Source: Charina bottae (taxonomy: Eukaryota; Chordata; Lepidosauria; Squamata; Charinaidae). From it: DNA of 64,000 bases. Position numbers and translations under genes: made by a program. Shown here in pieces: positions 1-11,047 of the stretch (position 1 is its first letter; each line of letters begins with the position of its first letter). The notes under the pieces are model-generated. The model did no database searches and was not told the origin of the DNA. It saw only the letters and a program-made list of their open reading frames with translations. The DNA is taken from NCBI GenBank assembly GCA_023362775.1, contig JALMGJ010000025.1, positions 6,214,001-6,278,000 on the forward strand, read 5' to 3'.

Positions 1-301
1 CCTCTGCTGGGTATAGAAAAAATCCTTTAAAACTGAGGCAAAGTTGCTGGACTGGATGTAGAAAACATGGGAGCAGGGAGGGGGTGTTCCATATCCCCAG
101 ACTGCCTGTTACATGGCTTGAATGTCCAGGAATCCCTGGAGAAGTCAAAATAAATTGAAAAGTGGAGGGAGTCTGCTTAAAGTCTCTCTCATTTACGTAG
201 TGATAGGCTAAGGTTGTGTAAGTCTGTTATTCTTTATTTCTGTATCCAAACTCTACAGTGGTATGTATTTCACCCATGTATATATAAGTGTGCATGTGGG
301 T

Positions 302-323
302 GTACACACACACACACACACAC

Positions 324-383
<60 letters not shown>

Positions 384-386
384 TGA
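302..386. repeat. Composite microsatellite (CA)n(TA)n(GA)n
   Basis: Three adjoining dinucleotide runs: CA from about 303, TA from about 325, GA from about 359. The switch between motifs at shared bases is typical of slippage-driven compound arrays. Confidence 0.95.
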
Positions 387-454
387 GTTGTGAGGATGAG
401 ATATTTTCTTTCTCTTGTGGCCTATCATAGTCAATTGGAACTTGCCATCCAATT

Positions 455-880
455 TCTTTCTATGGCGACAACCCTGTGAGGTGAGTTGGGCTGAGAGAGA
501 GGGACTGGCCCAAGGTCACCCAGCCGGCTTTCATGCCTAAGGCGGGACTAGAACTCACAATCTCCTGGTTTCTAGCCCGTTGCCTTAACCACTAGACCAG
601 AGGTTTCCAAACTTTTCATGTTGGCGAGACACATCAACGGCGGCGTGGCCTGTGGTGTCCTGGTGTGTCGCACGAAAACCCGGAAGCGCTGATGGGGGGA
701 ACTGGAAGAAGCGGCACCCCTGCCAATCAGCGCCGCCACTGATTAGCAGAGGTGCCACTTCTTCCACTTCCCCCCATCAGCGCTTCCGGGTTTTCGCATG
801 ACACACCAGGACACCACAGGCGACACAGTAGTGTGTCGCGACACACACTTTGGAAAGCTATGCACTAGACCAAACTGGTC
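455..880 (-). mobile_element. tRNA-derived SINE (antisense), split by a MITE
   Basis: Read on the minus strand this has the head found repeatedly in this window: a box-A-like block (TAGTGGTTAAGGCAACGGGC), a box-B-like block (AGTTCTAGTCCCGCC), then GGCTGGGTGACCTTGGGCCA and the CTCTCTCAGCCCAACTCACC body. The 5' end is interrupted at 597/871 by the MITE 598-862; the two parts join at the duplicated CACTAGAC. Confidence 0.85.
598..862. mobile_element. hAT-type foldback MITE with 8-bp target duplication
   Basis: Terminal sequences CAGAGGTTTCCAAACT and CTTTGGAAAGCTATG are inverted relatives, and CACTAGAC is repeated exactly on each side (590-597 and 863-870). An 8-bp duplication with CAG-like ends is the hAT signature. 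The interior is a long foldback around a short GC-rich loop (for example CCCGGAAGCGCTGATGGGGG with its complement 100 bases on). It carries no coding capacity. It belongs with the elements at 45243 and 49064. Confidence 0.85.
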
Positions 881-950
881 ATTTTGTAACGTGAAATAAA
901 ATAAATAAAAATAAATAATAAATAATAAATAAAATAAGTAGCCCTATTTG

Positions 951-1785
951 TAGGCTGACCATATTTCCTTGAGACAAAATGGGACATTGGGATGGCAAAA
1001 ATGGGACAGGGTTAAACTTATGTAATATTCCATATTCATGAAAAAGTTTTAAAGAGTTTATAAGATCCTTTTGCTGGTCCTTAAACAGATTACTGTATAT
1101 ATAAACATATTTTTGTTTTCATTAAAATGAAAAGGTTTTATTACATGAACATATTGAGCTAACAATTATTCTTCAGTGACAGAACTCATACAAAAATTTA
1201 GGTAGACATAGATAGGGACTGTATTTTACAGGAAGCGAATAGGGAAAGCACAGCCATGGGGCTTTGTAACATCACGGATTGCAGGAAGGAGGGGAAGGGG
1301 GAGAGAAGAGAGGCAGGGAAGGGAGGATTCAAAACTCCATGCCCGGCGTAGCTTCTCTTCCTTCTGCCTTCCCCCCTCCTCCTCCTGCTGCTTTTTTTCC
1401 TCCCTCTTTCTCTCTCTCCCACAATCCCAAACGAAAGACTCTCTTGCCGAGCTGGAGAAGTAATCAGTTTCACTCTTGAAAAAAGGGGGCGGGATCACAT
1501 CCCGAACGCATTTTAATAAAACAAACAGAGAGCAGAGAGCGACCAGCTAAGAGCAGAGCAGAGGCGGTGGCAAAGACCTCTCTCCCCGTCTCTCTCTGTC
1601 TCCCTCAATCAAGCACTTTTTAAATGATAATTGCATCTTGGCTGAATCAGTCTTGCCACGCCTGACATTTTGCTATTTAAAAAAAAAACGGGACAAAATT
1701 AATGTTTATATTAAAACGACGGGACAGTTGGGAAATGTGAAAAAAACGGTACTGTCCCGTTTAAAAGGTACGTATGGTCAGCCTA
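951..1785. mobile_element. Non-autonomous DNA transposon, TIR TAGGCTGACCATA
   Basis: It begins TAGGCTGACCATA and ends with the complement TATGGTCAGCCTA. Flanks CCTATTTG and CCTATTCA agree at 6 of 8 positions, suggesting a decayed 8-bp duplication (hAT-like). Subterminal copies of a GGGAC motif recur near both ends. The middle (about 1230-1600) is strongly purine/pyrimidine-skewed. No transposase frame is present. Confidence 0.7.
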
Positions 1786-2753
1786 CCTATTCAAATTATT
1801 TCACTTTTTAAAAAACTTTTTAAACACCAGAAACATGGCCTAGGATGGTTATGAGAGCCATATGCCTCTCACACATTGTGGTTAGGAGAAAGACAGCAGG
1901 TGAGACATTCCCAGAAAGTAGGTGGGGGTGGCATGAACTACGAAGCCATTAACCCAAAGCAGAAATGAGGGCCAGTGTCTGAAGACCCGTTGATTACATT
2001 ATTGCATTTTAATTATTATTATTCTAAACAACTTTGAGTTGTTTAGCAATAAAATAAAAATAACTTTCAATTTCAAATACATGCTATAGATATTATGAGA
2101 CTTTAAGAAGTGTTTTGCTGAGCCTAACCAAAGGTCCATCTAACCTAACAGAGGTTGGTGAGATGTTTTTTTGATGTTCAAAAACAGGACCTGAAGGTCA
2201 CTTACTGTGCCCACTGGTATTCAATCCCACAGTAGTTTTTCCTTGAATATGGAGATTCCATTACCTAATTGTAAGATTTAATTCTAGTTTGTTTGCATCC
2301 TTTAAATTATTTAAGACAATGTCTATCACCACATGTTGTAACACTAAATGTATTAATTAATTATGGATTGCCTGAAATACTGTCTTCTCTCAGACAGTGG
2401 AACTGTGGCATCCAAAATATTGGTAGTTTGAAAGAGGAGCTTGTCTTTTGCTGTTTCCATTCTCTCATTCATATTTTTTATATTGCTGTTGTGTTGCCCT
2501 AAAACAAAAGCCCTAAATACCTCAGCATCTTCTCGGATATCACTTTCATGAGTAGAACAACTCAAAGTTGGATCTTGCTGCAATCTGAATATATCTACTT
2601 CTTCCACTTTTTGAAGAAATGAAACTAAGTATTGAGAATTGTATACTGTATGGGTTTGACAAATCCACATTTTCCACAAACAAAGCTACTTGTTGCACTT
2701 TTCAATCATTTTTGCTAAATACTGTCTGACATGATGAAGCTTTCGATGTTTAG

Positions 2754-2897
2754 GTCACTCACAGGTCAACCATACAGCACAACAGTAGATGCAGAAGAAA
2801 TGAAAAAATTCCAACTGTTGGCACACAAGTGGTGGGATGAGGATGGAGAATATGCAGCCCTTCATTCTATGAATGATATTAGAGTGCCTTTCATTAG
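2754..2897 (+). CDS. COQ3: COQ3 first visible coding exon
   Basis: Encodes (S)LTGQPYSTTVDAEEMKKFQ then LLAHKWWDEDGEYAAL and SMNDIRVPFI. The acceptor is TTTAG before 2754. A second AG at 2763-2764 could instead be used and would shorten the exon by 11 bases, so the left edge is less certain. The donor GTAAAT at 2898 splits an Arg codon. Confidence 0.85.
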
Positions 2898-5800
2898 GTA
2901 AATTTTAAAAATATGTTGATGTTTTCATGCTTTTGCCAGAAATGTGAAATTAGTGAGAATTATCAGCTTTTGAAATTAAAGCATAGCCTTAGTTACTATT
3001 GCTTAGTTAAAAATTGTATTGATCCCAAAACTGTAAAGTATAATTATTGGTAAATTAAACAAGTAGTACAGTTCTGTATATACAGTATGTTAACTCAGAA
3101 GTCAATCACTGAGTTTTACCACCAAAATTTGCAAGGCAGTAACAATTTTATTTAGGGAATATTTTAATCAGTTACAGCTATTTTTCTGAGCAACTGTTGC
3201 TTCTGGAGATGTGTGGTGGTAAATATTGTAATAGAGAATGTTGAAAACAAAGTGTAGTTGTTGATATTTAATTGATTTTTTCCCTTTATGACAAATTTTA
3301 AAAGTAAAATATTGAGGTTCTGGTAATATGGAAGTGTATTATTGGTTTTAATTAAATCATATTTGTTTTATATTTTGTGTAAGAGATACTATATTGAATA
3401 TGAAAAATGACCACCAGCTAGGAAGTCCTCTCTTTAGCATGAAGATCCTAGATGTTGGCTGTGGCGGTGGATTGCTTTCTGAGGTAGCAATTACACATTT
3501 GATGATGATTAATGTTCTTCTCTTCTGCCTTTAATTAATAGGAGGAAGCACTGAGCTTTTAAATACTGTTTTTTATTTCTTTCAAAACCCTGTTTAGCTA
3601 AGGTTAACTCTCTCTTGCAAGAACTTTTGCTTTCAGCATGATGTGAATCTCTCTCACATTTTACCCAGTTCAGGTAGCTAGCAAGAAACAGGCCACGAGT
3701 TTTACGTTGCCATTTAGGGCAGGAAACTAGGCAGCCTGATCCTTAAAAAGGTAAAGGTTCCCCCCGCATATTTGTGCAGTCGTGTCCGACTCTAGGGGCC
3801 GGTGCTCATCTCCGTTTGTTAGCCGAAGAGCCAGCGTTGTCCGAAGACACTTCCATGGTCATAGCCTGATCTTTACCAGCCAGCAAATAACTTCATCAAG
3901 GGGCTGGCAGGGACTCGATAGCTGGTTTCCCCATTGCTGATTACAGAGGGAGCTCCGCCATCTGCAGTAGGTTACTGGGATCGAAGGGAACTAAGGAGGG
4001 AGAGTATGTGGGCAAATGTAAGGGAACACCATGTGTCTGTGTTTGTGAAGGTGTGTGGGCATTAGAATGGCTCTATGCACATGTGTGATTCCTAACCCAG
4101 AAATTGTGCATCTCTTGGCAATAAAATGTTTCCCAAGCGCTACAGTATGGATTGTTGGCTCTAAATCCTTCTGCTTTATTGGACTTTCCACCACATTTAC
4201 CATCACTTTATCTTCTGTTGGGTTCAGTGGGCCTTACTCTACATTTGAGTGATGTTAAATTGCAACTTAGGGCAGATAGCACTTTTTTTTCTAAATCCTT
4301 TAAAAGTGTTATTGGTATACTTAAATACTATAATTTCCATTTAAACTGAATTATTATATTATATTATTATATTATATTATATTATATTATCATATTTAAT
4401 TGTCTCATTTAATCAAATATGAAATAAGAGGCAAAATTGGTCTAAGGCAAAGGAAAAGGTAATTGTCAACATGTCTAAGAAACATTTTTTGGGTAGCCAA
4501 CTTTTTAGGCATGCTGAGGATAACCAGCTAAAAAGAAGTTCCATAATTAAATACTAGGATTCATATTTTATTATTGCAGTATTTATTTTTAGAAGGCAAG
4601 GAAGCATTAGCATTTATTTTAAGCTTAAGTAACTTTAGCCATATTTGTCGCTGATATGGAGGCTTTTTCATGTTTTAATGCAGGAGAAAATGACGTATTT
4701 ATGGTATTAGCCCCTAGGTAGACTGGGAGCTTCAGTTACTGGAATTGATCCTTTGGAAGACAACATTCGGACAGCGGAACTGCACAAATCATCTGATCCA
4801 GTCCTTACTAAGAGGATTCAGTACAGAACCTGTACATTAGAGGATATTGTGGAAGAGGAATCAGAAAAATTTGACATCATTGTTGCTTCTGAAGTAGTAG
4901 AACATGTGGCTGATGTTGAAAAGCTAATCAGGTGCTTTGGTGAAGTGTTGAAAGTAAGTTAAAAAAATGTTAAAGTAGATCTCAGTTACATATTTTTTTA
5001 CTGTAAAGACCTTTTTGCATTTATCTGTAGGTTTCCTTTTACCTTAGTGGCTCATTGCTCCAAGGTAGAATTTGGTCGATAATGTATTTCAGATTCTGAT
5101 TATCTGGACTGAACACAGAATCTTCATAGTTTGCCCTTTGTTGTTCAGAAAATATTGATCCAGGCAACGGAACTACTAAATGCTTAACTAAGAATAAATA
5201 AATAAATAAATAATAAATAAATAAATAAATAAATACTAAGAATAAGTAATAAATCTAAATGGTGAATAAATATGAATTTTATTCATTTATTTTATTTTGT
5301 ACAGTATTCTATTTTTCCCCAGAGATCAGGGCAAATAGCATTTATTTTTTTCAATTACATAACTTTTTTTTTCATTAGAGTACTTTTTTCAGACTTTTTT
5401 TAGTAGAGTTATTTTATCCATATGCAGATCTAATTGATTTAAACTTTTTGTAATAACTTTTTTTTTAAAAAATCTGGTAACTATATTCTTTGTATGCTTT
5501 TTTATTGGTGATATGGGTAGCTGTATAAACAACCAACTTGCAAGTGACCCTTTGTTTTATATTAGCCTGAAGGTTCCCTCTTTATTACTACAATCAACAA
5601 AACACAGCTTTCCTACATTTTTGGCATTATGGTTGCTGAGAGGTTACTGGGCATTGTTCCGGCAGGCACTCATGACTGGGAGAAGTTCGTAGCACCTGAA
5701 GAGTTAGAGCGTCTCCTAGAATCCAGTACGTATTAAGTCCCAAGGAGGCAAGCGGTAATAGCATCCTTTAAATATGACTGCTAGTTGACTTTGAGTTGTC

Positions 5801-6642
5801 TGTAGCAAAGATGTTGCATAAAGAAAACACACTTCAGTCAGATGGTTTTGTAAAATGAAAAGTTAGTAGTCTATGTAGTAGTGCATCTTTGCTCAACCCG
5901 GTGTCTTCCAGCTCAGCCAACTCACTGTTGGCACTACTGGTTGAGAATTCAGGGAGTTGAAGTCACGGCACATCTGGAGATAAGGAGAGTGTAACAGCAG
6001 TTTGGTGCCTTCCAGATAAGTTGAATTGCTACTTTCGTCATTGCTAATCCATAGGTGATCTGGGGCTGATATTAAAGTTGCAGAACATTTAATCAGACAA
6101 CTTTAACATGGAAATTATCTCTGATCCATAGTAGTGTGGATAATCTCTAATCTCTGATTAGTTTTGTCAGTTCAAGCTGACTATCCCAGCAGGGCCAGGG
6201 TGAGCTTTCCAAAGGGTGGGGGAGTGGGGAAGAGAAAAGCACAGTCGTGGGCACGTGATTTTCCACTTAGCGACTGCTTCGCTTAACAACAGCTGCTGGT
6301 CCCAATTGTGGTCACTAAATGAAGACTGCCTGTAGTAATCTCACCATTGTGCCAGAATTATATTACAAGAGCTTGGGGGCATTTAGTGTAAATGATAGCT
6401 TCTTTTTAAAAATTGTCCTCAGTCTCTCCCCTTTCTTTTCCTCCCCTGCAGATGGTTTTTTAGTTAAGACAGTCAAAGGCATGTTATACAACCCCCTTTT
6501 TGGATCCTGGAGCTGGATTGAAAGCACTAGCATTAACTATGCACTCCATGCGATGAAAGCAAGCATGCAAGAACAACTGGATCTGAAGGAAGCCTCCACA
6601 GAGCATCAACAAGCAGAAGCTAACATCAGAACTGCTAGCTAA
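2754..6642 (+). CDS. COQ3: COQ3, ubiquinone biosynthesis O-methyltransferase (3' five exons; 5' end outside window)
   Basis: SAM-dependent O-methyltransferase of the COQ3/UbiG family. The family performs the two O-methylations of coenzyme Q synthesis on the matrix face of the inner mitochondrial membrane. Coding exons: 2754-2897, 3384-3483, 4711-4953, 5566-5725, 6452-6642; every intron is GT-AG and the frame is continuous (838 nt, the first base completing a codon from an upstream exon). Visible motifs: WWDEDGEYAALHSMNDIRVPFIR near the start, SAM motif I ILDVGCGGGL, post-I GIDPLEDN, then FDIIVASEVVEHV, whose ExxEH fits the metal-binding residues described for UbiG/COQ3, and GSLFITTINKTQLSY. 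The C-terminus ends ...EANIRTAS. The mitochondrial presequence and first exon(s) are not in the window. FAXC follows 9.6 kb downstream in the same orientation. All catalytic motifs are intact, so this is a functional gene rather than a pseudogene. Confidence 0.95.
3384..3483 (+). CDS. COQ3: COQ3 exon with SAM motif I
   Basis: The acceptor is GTAAG before 3384 and the donor is GTAGCA after GAG. It encodes DTILNMKNDHQLGSPLFSMK followed by ILDVGCGGGLLSE, the glycine-rich loop that binds S-adenosylmethionine. The acceptor completes the Arg codon split by the previous exon. Confidence 0.92.
3742..3862 (-). mobile_element. Sauria-type SINE, 5'-truncated
   Basis: Minus-strand 3' part of a tRNA-derived SINE ending in a BovB-like tail (AGTCGGACACGACTG then GGGGGGAACCTTTACC). 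The direct repeat AGCCTGATC flanks it (3733-3741 and 3863-3871), so it is a truncated retroinsertion in a COQ3 intron. Confidence 0.88.
4352..4395. repeat. AT-rich simple repeat (ATTAT)n
   Basis: A run of ATTAT/ATTATAT units in a COQ3 intron. Confidence 0.85.
4711..4953 (+). CDS. COQ3: COQ3 exon with post-I acidic loop and ExxEH metal site
   Basis: The acceptor is TATTAG and the donor GTAAGT. It starts PLGRLGASVTGIDPLEDN, contains the charged stretch TLEDIVEEESEKFD, and carries VASEVVEHV, the expected metal-binding ExxEH of the family. It ends FGEVLK in phase 0. Confidence 0.95.
5193..5236. repeat. (AAAT)n microsatellite
   Basis: Imperfect AAATAAAT run in a COQ3 intron with no attached SINE body recognised. 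Confidence 0.85.
5566..5725 (+). CDS. COQ3: COQ3 exon, GSLFITTINKTQLSY region
   Basis: The acceptor is ATATTAG and the donor GTACGT. It encodes PEGSLFITTINKTQLSYIFG, then MVAERLLGIVPAGTHDWEKF and VAPEELERLLES. The last base is the first base of an Asn codon completed by the next exon. Confidence 0.95.
6452..6642 (+). CDS. COQ3: COQ3 terminal coding exon
   Basis: The acceptor CCCCTGCAG follows a pyrimidine-rich tract. It encodes (N)GFLVKTVKGMLYNPLFGS then WSWIESTSINYALHAMKA, an acidic C-terminal tail and a TAA stop at 6640-6642. A possible polyadenylation signal AATAAA lies at 6699-6704, unusually close to the stop, so the real 3' end could be farther downstream. Confidence 0.93.
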
Positions 6643-7153
6643 GACATAATGTCTGTAGTTGTTACAGAAGCATGGAGGAAGATGTGATAAATAGCTGTAA
6701 TAAATCAGAAAGGGGCAAGCAACCTCATATTCAAAGTATTGGAGAAAGTGTTTGCTGCCAGTCTCAGCACACATGGTAGAGTTATTATTTGTTTGTAATA
6801 TCAGATACAGTATATGTGGATAAATATTCTGTGCAACTTGCTGGAAGTCAGATTCTGCATGAAATAATTCTCAGAATGATTGCTTTTAAGATTTTAGAAT
6901 TACTGGTTTTCATTGCCATTTGTAAAATCATTGCTCAAATTCAACAGGGGGCTTATTTTTAAATGTAAAATCATACACATCACTTATTTTGCCTCTTTAT
7001 TTCTTCAGGGTTAACTTTGAGCATGATATTACAGCTATAAAAGATAGTGAGGCTCAATTCCATGTAGAGACCAATTTTTGACGTTAGAATTTGCAACTGG
7101 TTGCTCCAAGTTACCCACATATTCAGAGACGCTATAGTACCTGCCAGTAGGGC

Positions 7154-7259
7154 TACCAGATCTGGGCTTCAAAAATTGGGATGACCCCTAGAGGGCAGAA
7201 AAAGTGATGCAGAAAACTCCTCTAGTGGCCATCTGGATTCTTGAAGCCCAGATCTGGTA
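7154..7259. mobile_element. Small foldback element
   Basis: TACCAGATCTGGGCTTCAA at the left is matched by its complement at the right, with arms of about 40 bases that differ at a few positions and a short AT-rich loop. A related, SINE-interrupted copy seems to occupy about 29870-30215 (TATCTGGGCTGCAA start). Probably an old MITE; no clear target duplication was found. Confidence 0.6.
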
Positions 7260-7557
7260 ACCAAATCTGCCAAGCTTCACCTGCCTTTTGTAGCTAAAAA
7301 AAAAAAACCTTTTAACTCAAAAAGGGAGACATTGGAATGGTGTAGAAAGCATCTGCCCCCAGCATCATCTTTATTTCTAAAACTGCTGCCAGACCAAACA
7401 GGCTTCATATACTTTCTTAGGAATAAAAATAATGGGCAGCTGCAGCCCACTAAAGCAATGGTAATGTCCTTTGTTGGGGGGGGGGGAGGTAAATGGGATG
7501 GCCTGTTAATTTAGTGCTTTGCAACTGAGTACATACGTATTTATTTATTGATAAAGC

Positions 7558-7790
7558 ACTCGCCCCAGCTCTTGCCAACCTAGCAATTTGAAAGCATACA
7601 AATACAAGTAGATAAATAGGTACCACTTCGGTGGGAAGGTAACAGCGTTCCGCGCACGTCATGCCGGCCACATGACCGCGGAAGCGTCTTCAGACAGCGC
7701 TGCCTCTTCATCTAAGAAACGGAGATGAACACCGGCCCCTAAAGTCGGACACGACTGTGCAGGGGAAAACCTTTACTTTTACCTTAAAGC
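7558..7790 (+). mobile_element. Sauria-type SINE, 5'-truncated
   Basis: Starts within the SINE body (CCCCAGCTCTTGCCAACC), runs through GGTACCACTTCGGTGGGAAG and the ACATGACCGCGGAAGCGTC block and ends in the BovB-like tail CGGACACGACTGTGCAGGGG. The tRNA-like head is missing. Confidence 0.88.
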
Positions 7791-7946
7791 TCACAGCACT
7801 CAGTTTCAGAAGTGCCCATGACATGTCACTGAGATTTAAAATGTGTGTGCCACCCAGAACAAGTTGGGGACCCCTATCGTATAATGTGGCTAGCTGGTAC
7901 ATTGTATGATAACAAGGTTTTTTAAACATGTTTTATTAAATAAACC

Positions 7947-10900
7947 GACTAAATACGATCCCTGGGGAAGGTAATGGCAACCCACCCCAGTATTCTTGCC
8001 ATGAAAACTAAATGGATCAGTACAACCAGAGATATGTCGGTATACCATCGGAAGATGGGACTCCCAGGTCGGAAGATGGTCAAAATGCTACTGGGGAGGA
8101 GCAGAGGATACGTTCAACTAGCCCCAGATGTGATGACGCAGCTAGCTCAAAGCTGAAAGGACGGCTAGCGGCCGACGGTGCTGGTGGTGAACGACGAATC
8201 CGATGTTCTAAAGATCAACACACCATAGGAACCTGGAATGCAAGATCTATGAGCCAGGGCAAATTGTATGTGGTTATTGGTGAGATGTCAAGATTAAATA
8301 TAGACCTTTTAGGTGTCGGTGAACTGAAATGGACTGGAATGGACCACTTCACATCAGATGACCACCAGATCTACTACTGTGGACAATAGGACCACAGAAG
8401 AAATGGAGTAGCCTTCATAATTAATAATAAAGTGGCTAAAGCAGTGCTTGGATACAATCCAAAAAACAATAGAATGATCTCAATTCGAATTCAGGGTAAG
8501 CCATTTAACATCACAGTGATCCAAATATACGCCCCAACCACAGATGCTGAAGAAGCAGAAGTAGATCAGTTCTATGAGGATCTGCAGCACCTACTGGATA
8601 ATACACCAAAAAGATGTTATTTTCATTACTGGAGACTGGAATGCTAAGGTGGGTAGTCAGACGACACCTGGAATTATAGGCAAGCATGGTCTGGGAGAAC
8701 AAAATGAAGCGGGACATAGGCTGATAGAATTTTGCCAAGACAACTCACTGTGCATAACAAACACTCTCTTCCAACAACCTAAAAGACGACTTTATACATG
8801 GACTTCACCAGATGGTCAACACCGAAATCTGATTGACTACATCCTTTGCCGCCAAAGGTGGTGGACATCTATACAGTCGGTAAAAACAAGACCTGGAGCT
8901 GACTGTAGTTCAGATCACGAACTTCTTATTGCAAAATTTAGAATCGGACTAAAGAGAATAGGGAAGACCCACAGATCAGTTAGATATGAGCTCACTAATA
9001 TTCCTAAGGAATTTGCAGTGGAGGTGAAGAATAGATTTAAGGGACTAGATTTAGTAGATAGGGTCCCGGAAGAACTATGGACAGAAGTTCGCAACATTGT
9101 TCAGGAGGCGGCAACAAAAAACGTCCCAAAGAAAAAGAAAACCAAGAAGGCAAGATGGCTGTCTGCTGAGACACTGGAAGTAGCCCAAGAAAGAAGGAAA
9201 GGAAAAGGCAACAGTGATAGGGGGAGATATGCCCAATTAAATGCAAAATTCCAGAGGTTAGCCAAAAGAGAGAAGGAATTATTTTTAAACAAGCAATGTG
9301 CGGAAGTGGAAGAAGACAATAGAATAGGAAGGACAAGAGACCTCTTCCAGAAAATTAGAAACATTGGAGGTAAATTCCAGGCAAAAATGGGTATGATCAA
9401 AAACAAAGATGGTAAGGACCTAACAGAAGCAGAAGAGATCAAGAAAAGGTGGCAAGAATATACGGAAGATCTGTATAGGAAGGATAATAATATTGGAGAT
9501 AGCTTTGACGGTGTGGTCAGTGAGTTAGAGCCAGACATCCTGAAGAGTGAGGTTGAATGGGCCTTAAGAAGCATTGCTAATAACAAGGCAGCAGGAGACG
9601 ACGGTATCCCAGCTGAACTGTTTAAAATCTCGCAAGATGATGCTGTCAAGGTGATGCATGCCATATGCCAGCAAATTTGGAAAACACAAGAATGGCCATC
9701 AGATTGGAAAAAATCAACTTATATCCCCATACCAAAAAAGGGAAGCACTAAAGAATGTTCAAACTATCAAACAGTGGCACTTATTTCACATGCCAGTAAG
9801 GTAATGCTCAAGATCTTGCAAGGTAGACTCCAGCAATTCATGGAGCGAGAATTGCCAGATGTACAAGCTGGGTTTAGAAAAGGCAGAGGAACTAGAGACC
9901 AAATTGCCAATATCCACTGGATAATGGAGAAAGCCAGGGAGTTTCAGAAAAACATCTATTTTTGTTTTATTGACTATTCTAAAGCCTTTGACTGTGTGGA
10001 TCATAACAAATTGTGGCAAGTTCTTGGTGGTATGGGGATACCAAGTCATCTTGTCTGCCTCCTGAGGAATCTGTATAACGACCAAGTAGCAACGGTAAGA
10101 ACAGAGCACGGAACAACGGACTGGTTTAAGATTGGGAAAGGAGTACGGCAGGGCTGTATACTCTCACCCTACCTATTCAACCTTTACACAGAACACATCA
10201 TGCGACGTGCTGGGCTTGAGGAATCCAAGGCTGGAGTTAAAATCGTTGGAAGAAACATTAACAATCTTAGATATGCAGATGATACCACTTTGATGGCTGA
10301 AAGCGAGGAGGAGTTGAGGAGCCTTATGACGAAGGTGAAAGAAGAAAGTGCAAAAGCTGGGTTGCAGTTAAACCTCAAAAAAAACCAAGATTATGGCAAC
10401 CAGCTTGATTGATAACTGGCAAATAGAGGGAGAAAAAGTGGAGGCAGTGACAGACTTTGTATTTCTAGGCGCAAAGATTACTGCAGACGCTGACTGCAGC
10501 CAGGAAATCAGAAGATGTCTACTCCTTGGGAGGAGAGCAATGGCAAATCTTGATAAAATAGTTAAGAGCAGAGACATCACACTGACAACAAAGGTCCGCA
10601 TAGTTAAAGCAATGGTATTCCCTGTAGTAACCTATGGCTGTGAGAGCTGGACCATAAGGAAGGCTGAGCGAAGGAAGATAGATGCTTTTGAACTGTGGTG
10701 TTGGAGGAAAATTCTGAGAGTGCCTTGGACTGCAAGAAGATCAAACCAGTCCATACTCCAGGAAATCAAGCCAGACTGCTCACTTGAGGGAATGATATTA
10801 AAGGCAAAACTGAAGTACTTTGGCCACATAATGAGAAGACAGGATACCCTGGAGAAGAAGCTGATGCTAGGGAAAGTGGAAGGCAAAAGGAAGAGGGGCC

Positions 10901-11047
10901 GACCAAGGGATGGATTGATGATATTCTGGAGGTGACAGACTCAACCATGGGGGAGCTGGGGATGGTGAGGGCCGACAGGAAGCTCTGGCGTGGGCTGGTC
11001 CATGAAGTCACGAAGAGTCGGAAGCGACTGAATGAATAAACAACAAA
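7947..11047 (+). mobile_element. BovB (RTE-clade) LINE, near full length
   Basis: A 3.1-kb non-LTR retrotransposon bounded by an exact 12-bp duplication ATTAAATAAACC (7935-7946 and 11048-11059). The encoded endonuclease and reverse transcriptase match BovB throughout, and the 3' end (AGTCGGAAGCGACTGAATGA then AATAAACAACAAA) is the BovB tail also carried by the Sauria-type SINEs here. The element lies between COQ3 and FAXC. It is long enough to be almost complete, but its reading frame is broken. Confidence 0.95.
8012..11039 (+). pseudogene. BovB endonuclease/reverse transcriptase, broken frame
   Basis: Decayed polyprotein of an RTE-clade LINE: an N-terminal apurinic-like endonuclease nicks the target and the reverse transcriptase copies the RNA there. 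Endonuclease motifs: TIGTWNARSM, GELKWTGM, TGDWNAKVGS and SSDHELLIAKF. Reverse-transcriptase motifs: NYQTVALISHASKV, FIDYSKAFDCVDH (block A), GVRQGCILSPYLFNLY (block B) and LRYADDTTLMAES (block C, catalytic ADD intact), followed by the C-terminal YGCESWTIRKAE and WCWRKILRVPWTARRS. Breaks: an in-frame stop at 8387-8389, a frame change near 8620-8640, another in an A-run near 10380, and one near 10915. The last conserved stop is TAA 11037-11039. Longest intact stretch 8574-10412. Not functional as it stands. Confidence 0.93.

Larger units (their letters stand above)
1..2753. other. Upstream intron of COQ3, repeat-rich
   Basis: No exon of COQ3 was recognised here, so the window probably opens inside an upstream intron. 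The first 950 bases hold a composite microsatellite, a SINE and a MITE, and 951-1785 is a DNA transposon. From 1786 to 2753 the sequence is AT-rich with nothing recognised apart from a 108-codon minus-strand open frame (2353-2679) of unknown meaning. Confidence 0.5.

Noticed and set aside
9101..9664. 187-codon minus-strand open frame
   Set aside because: Shadow of the BovB reverse-transcriptase frame on the opposite strand.
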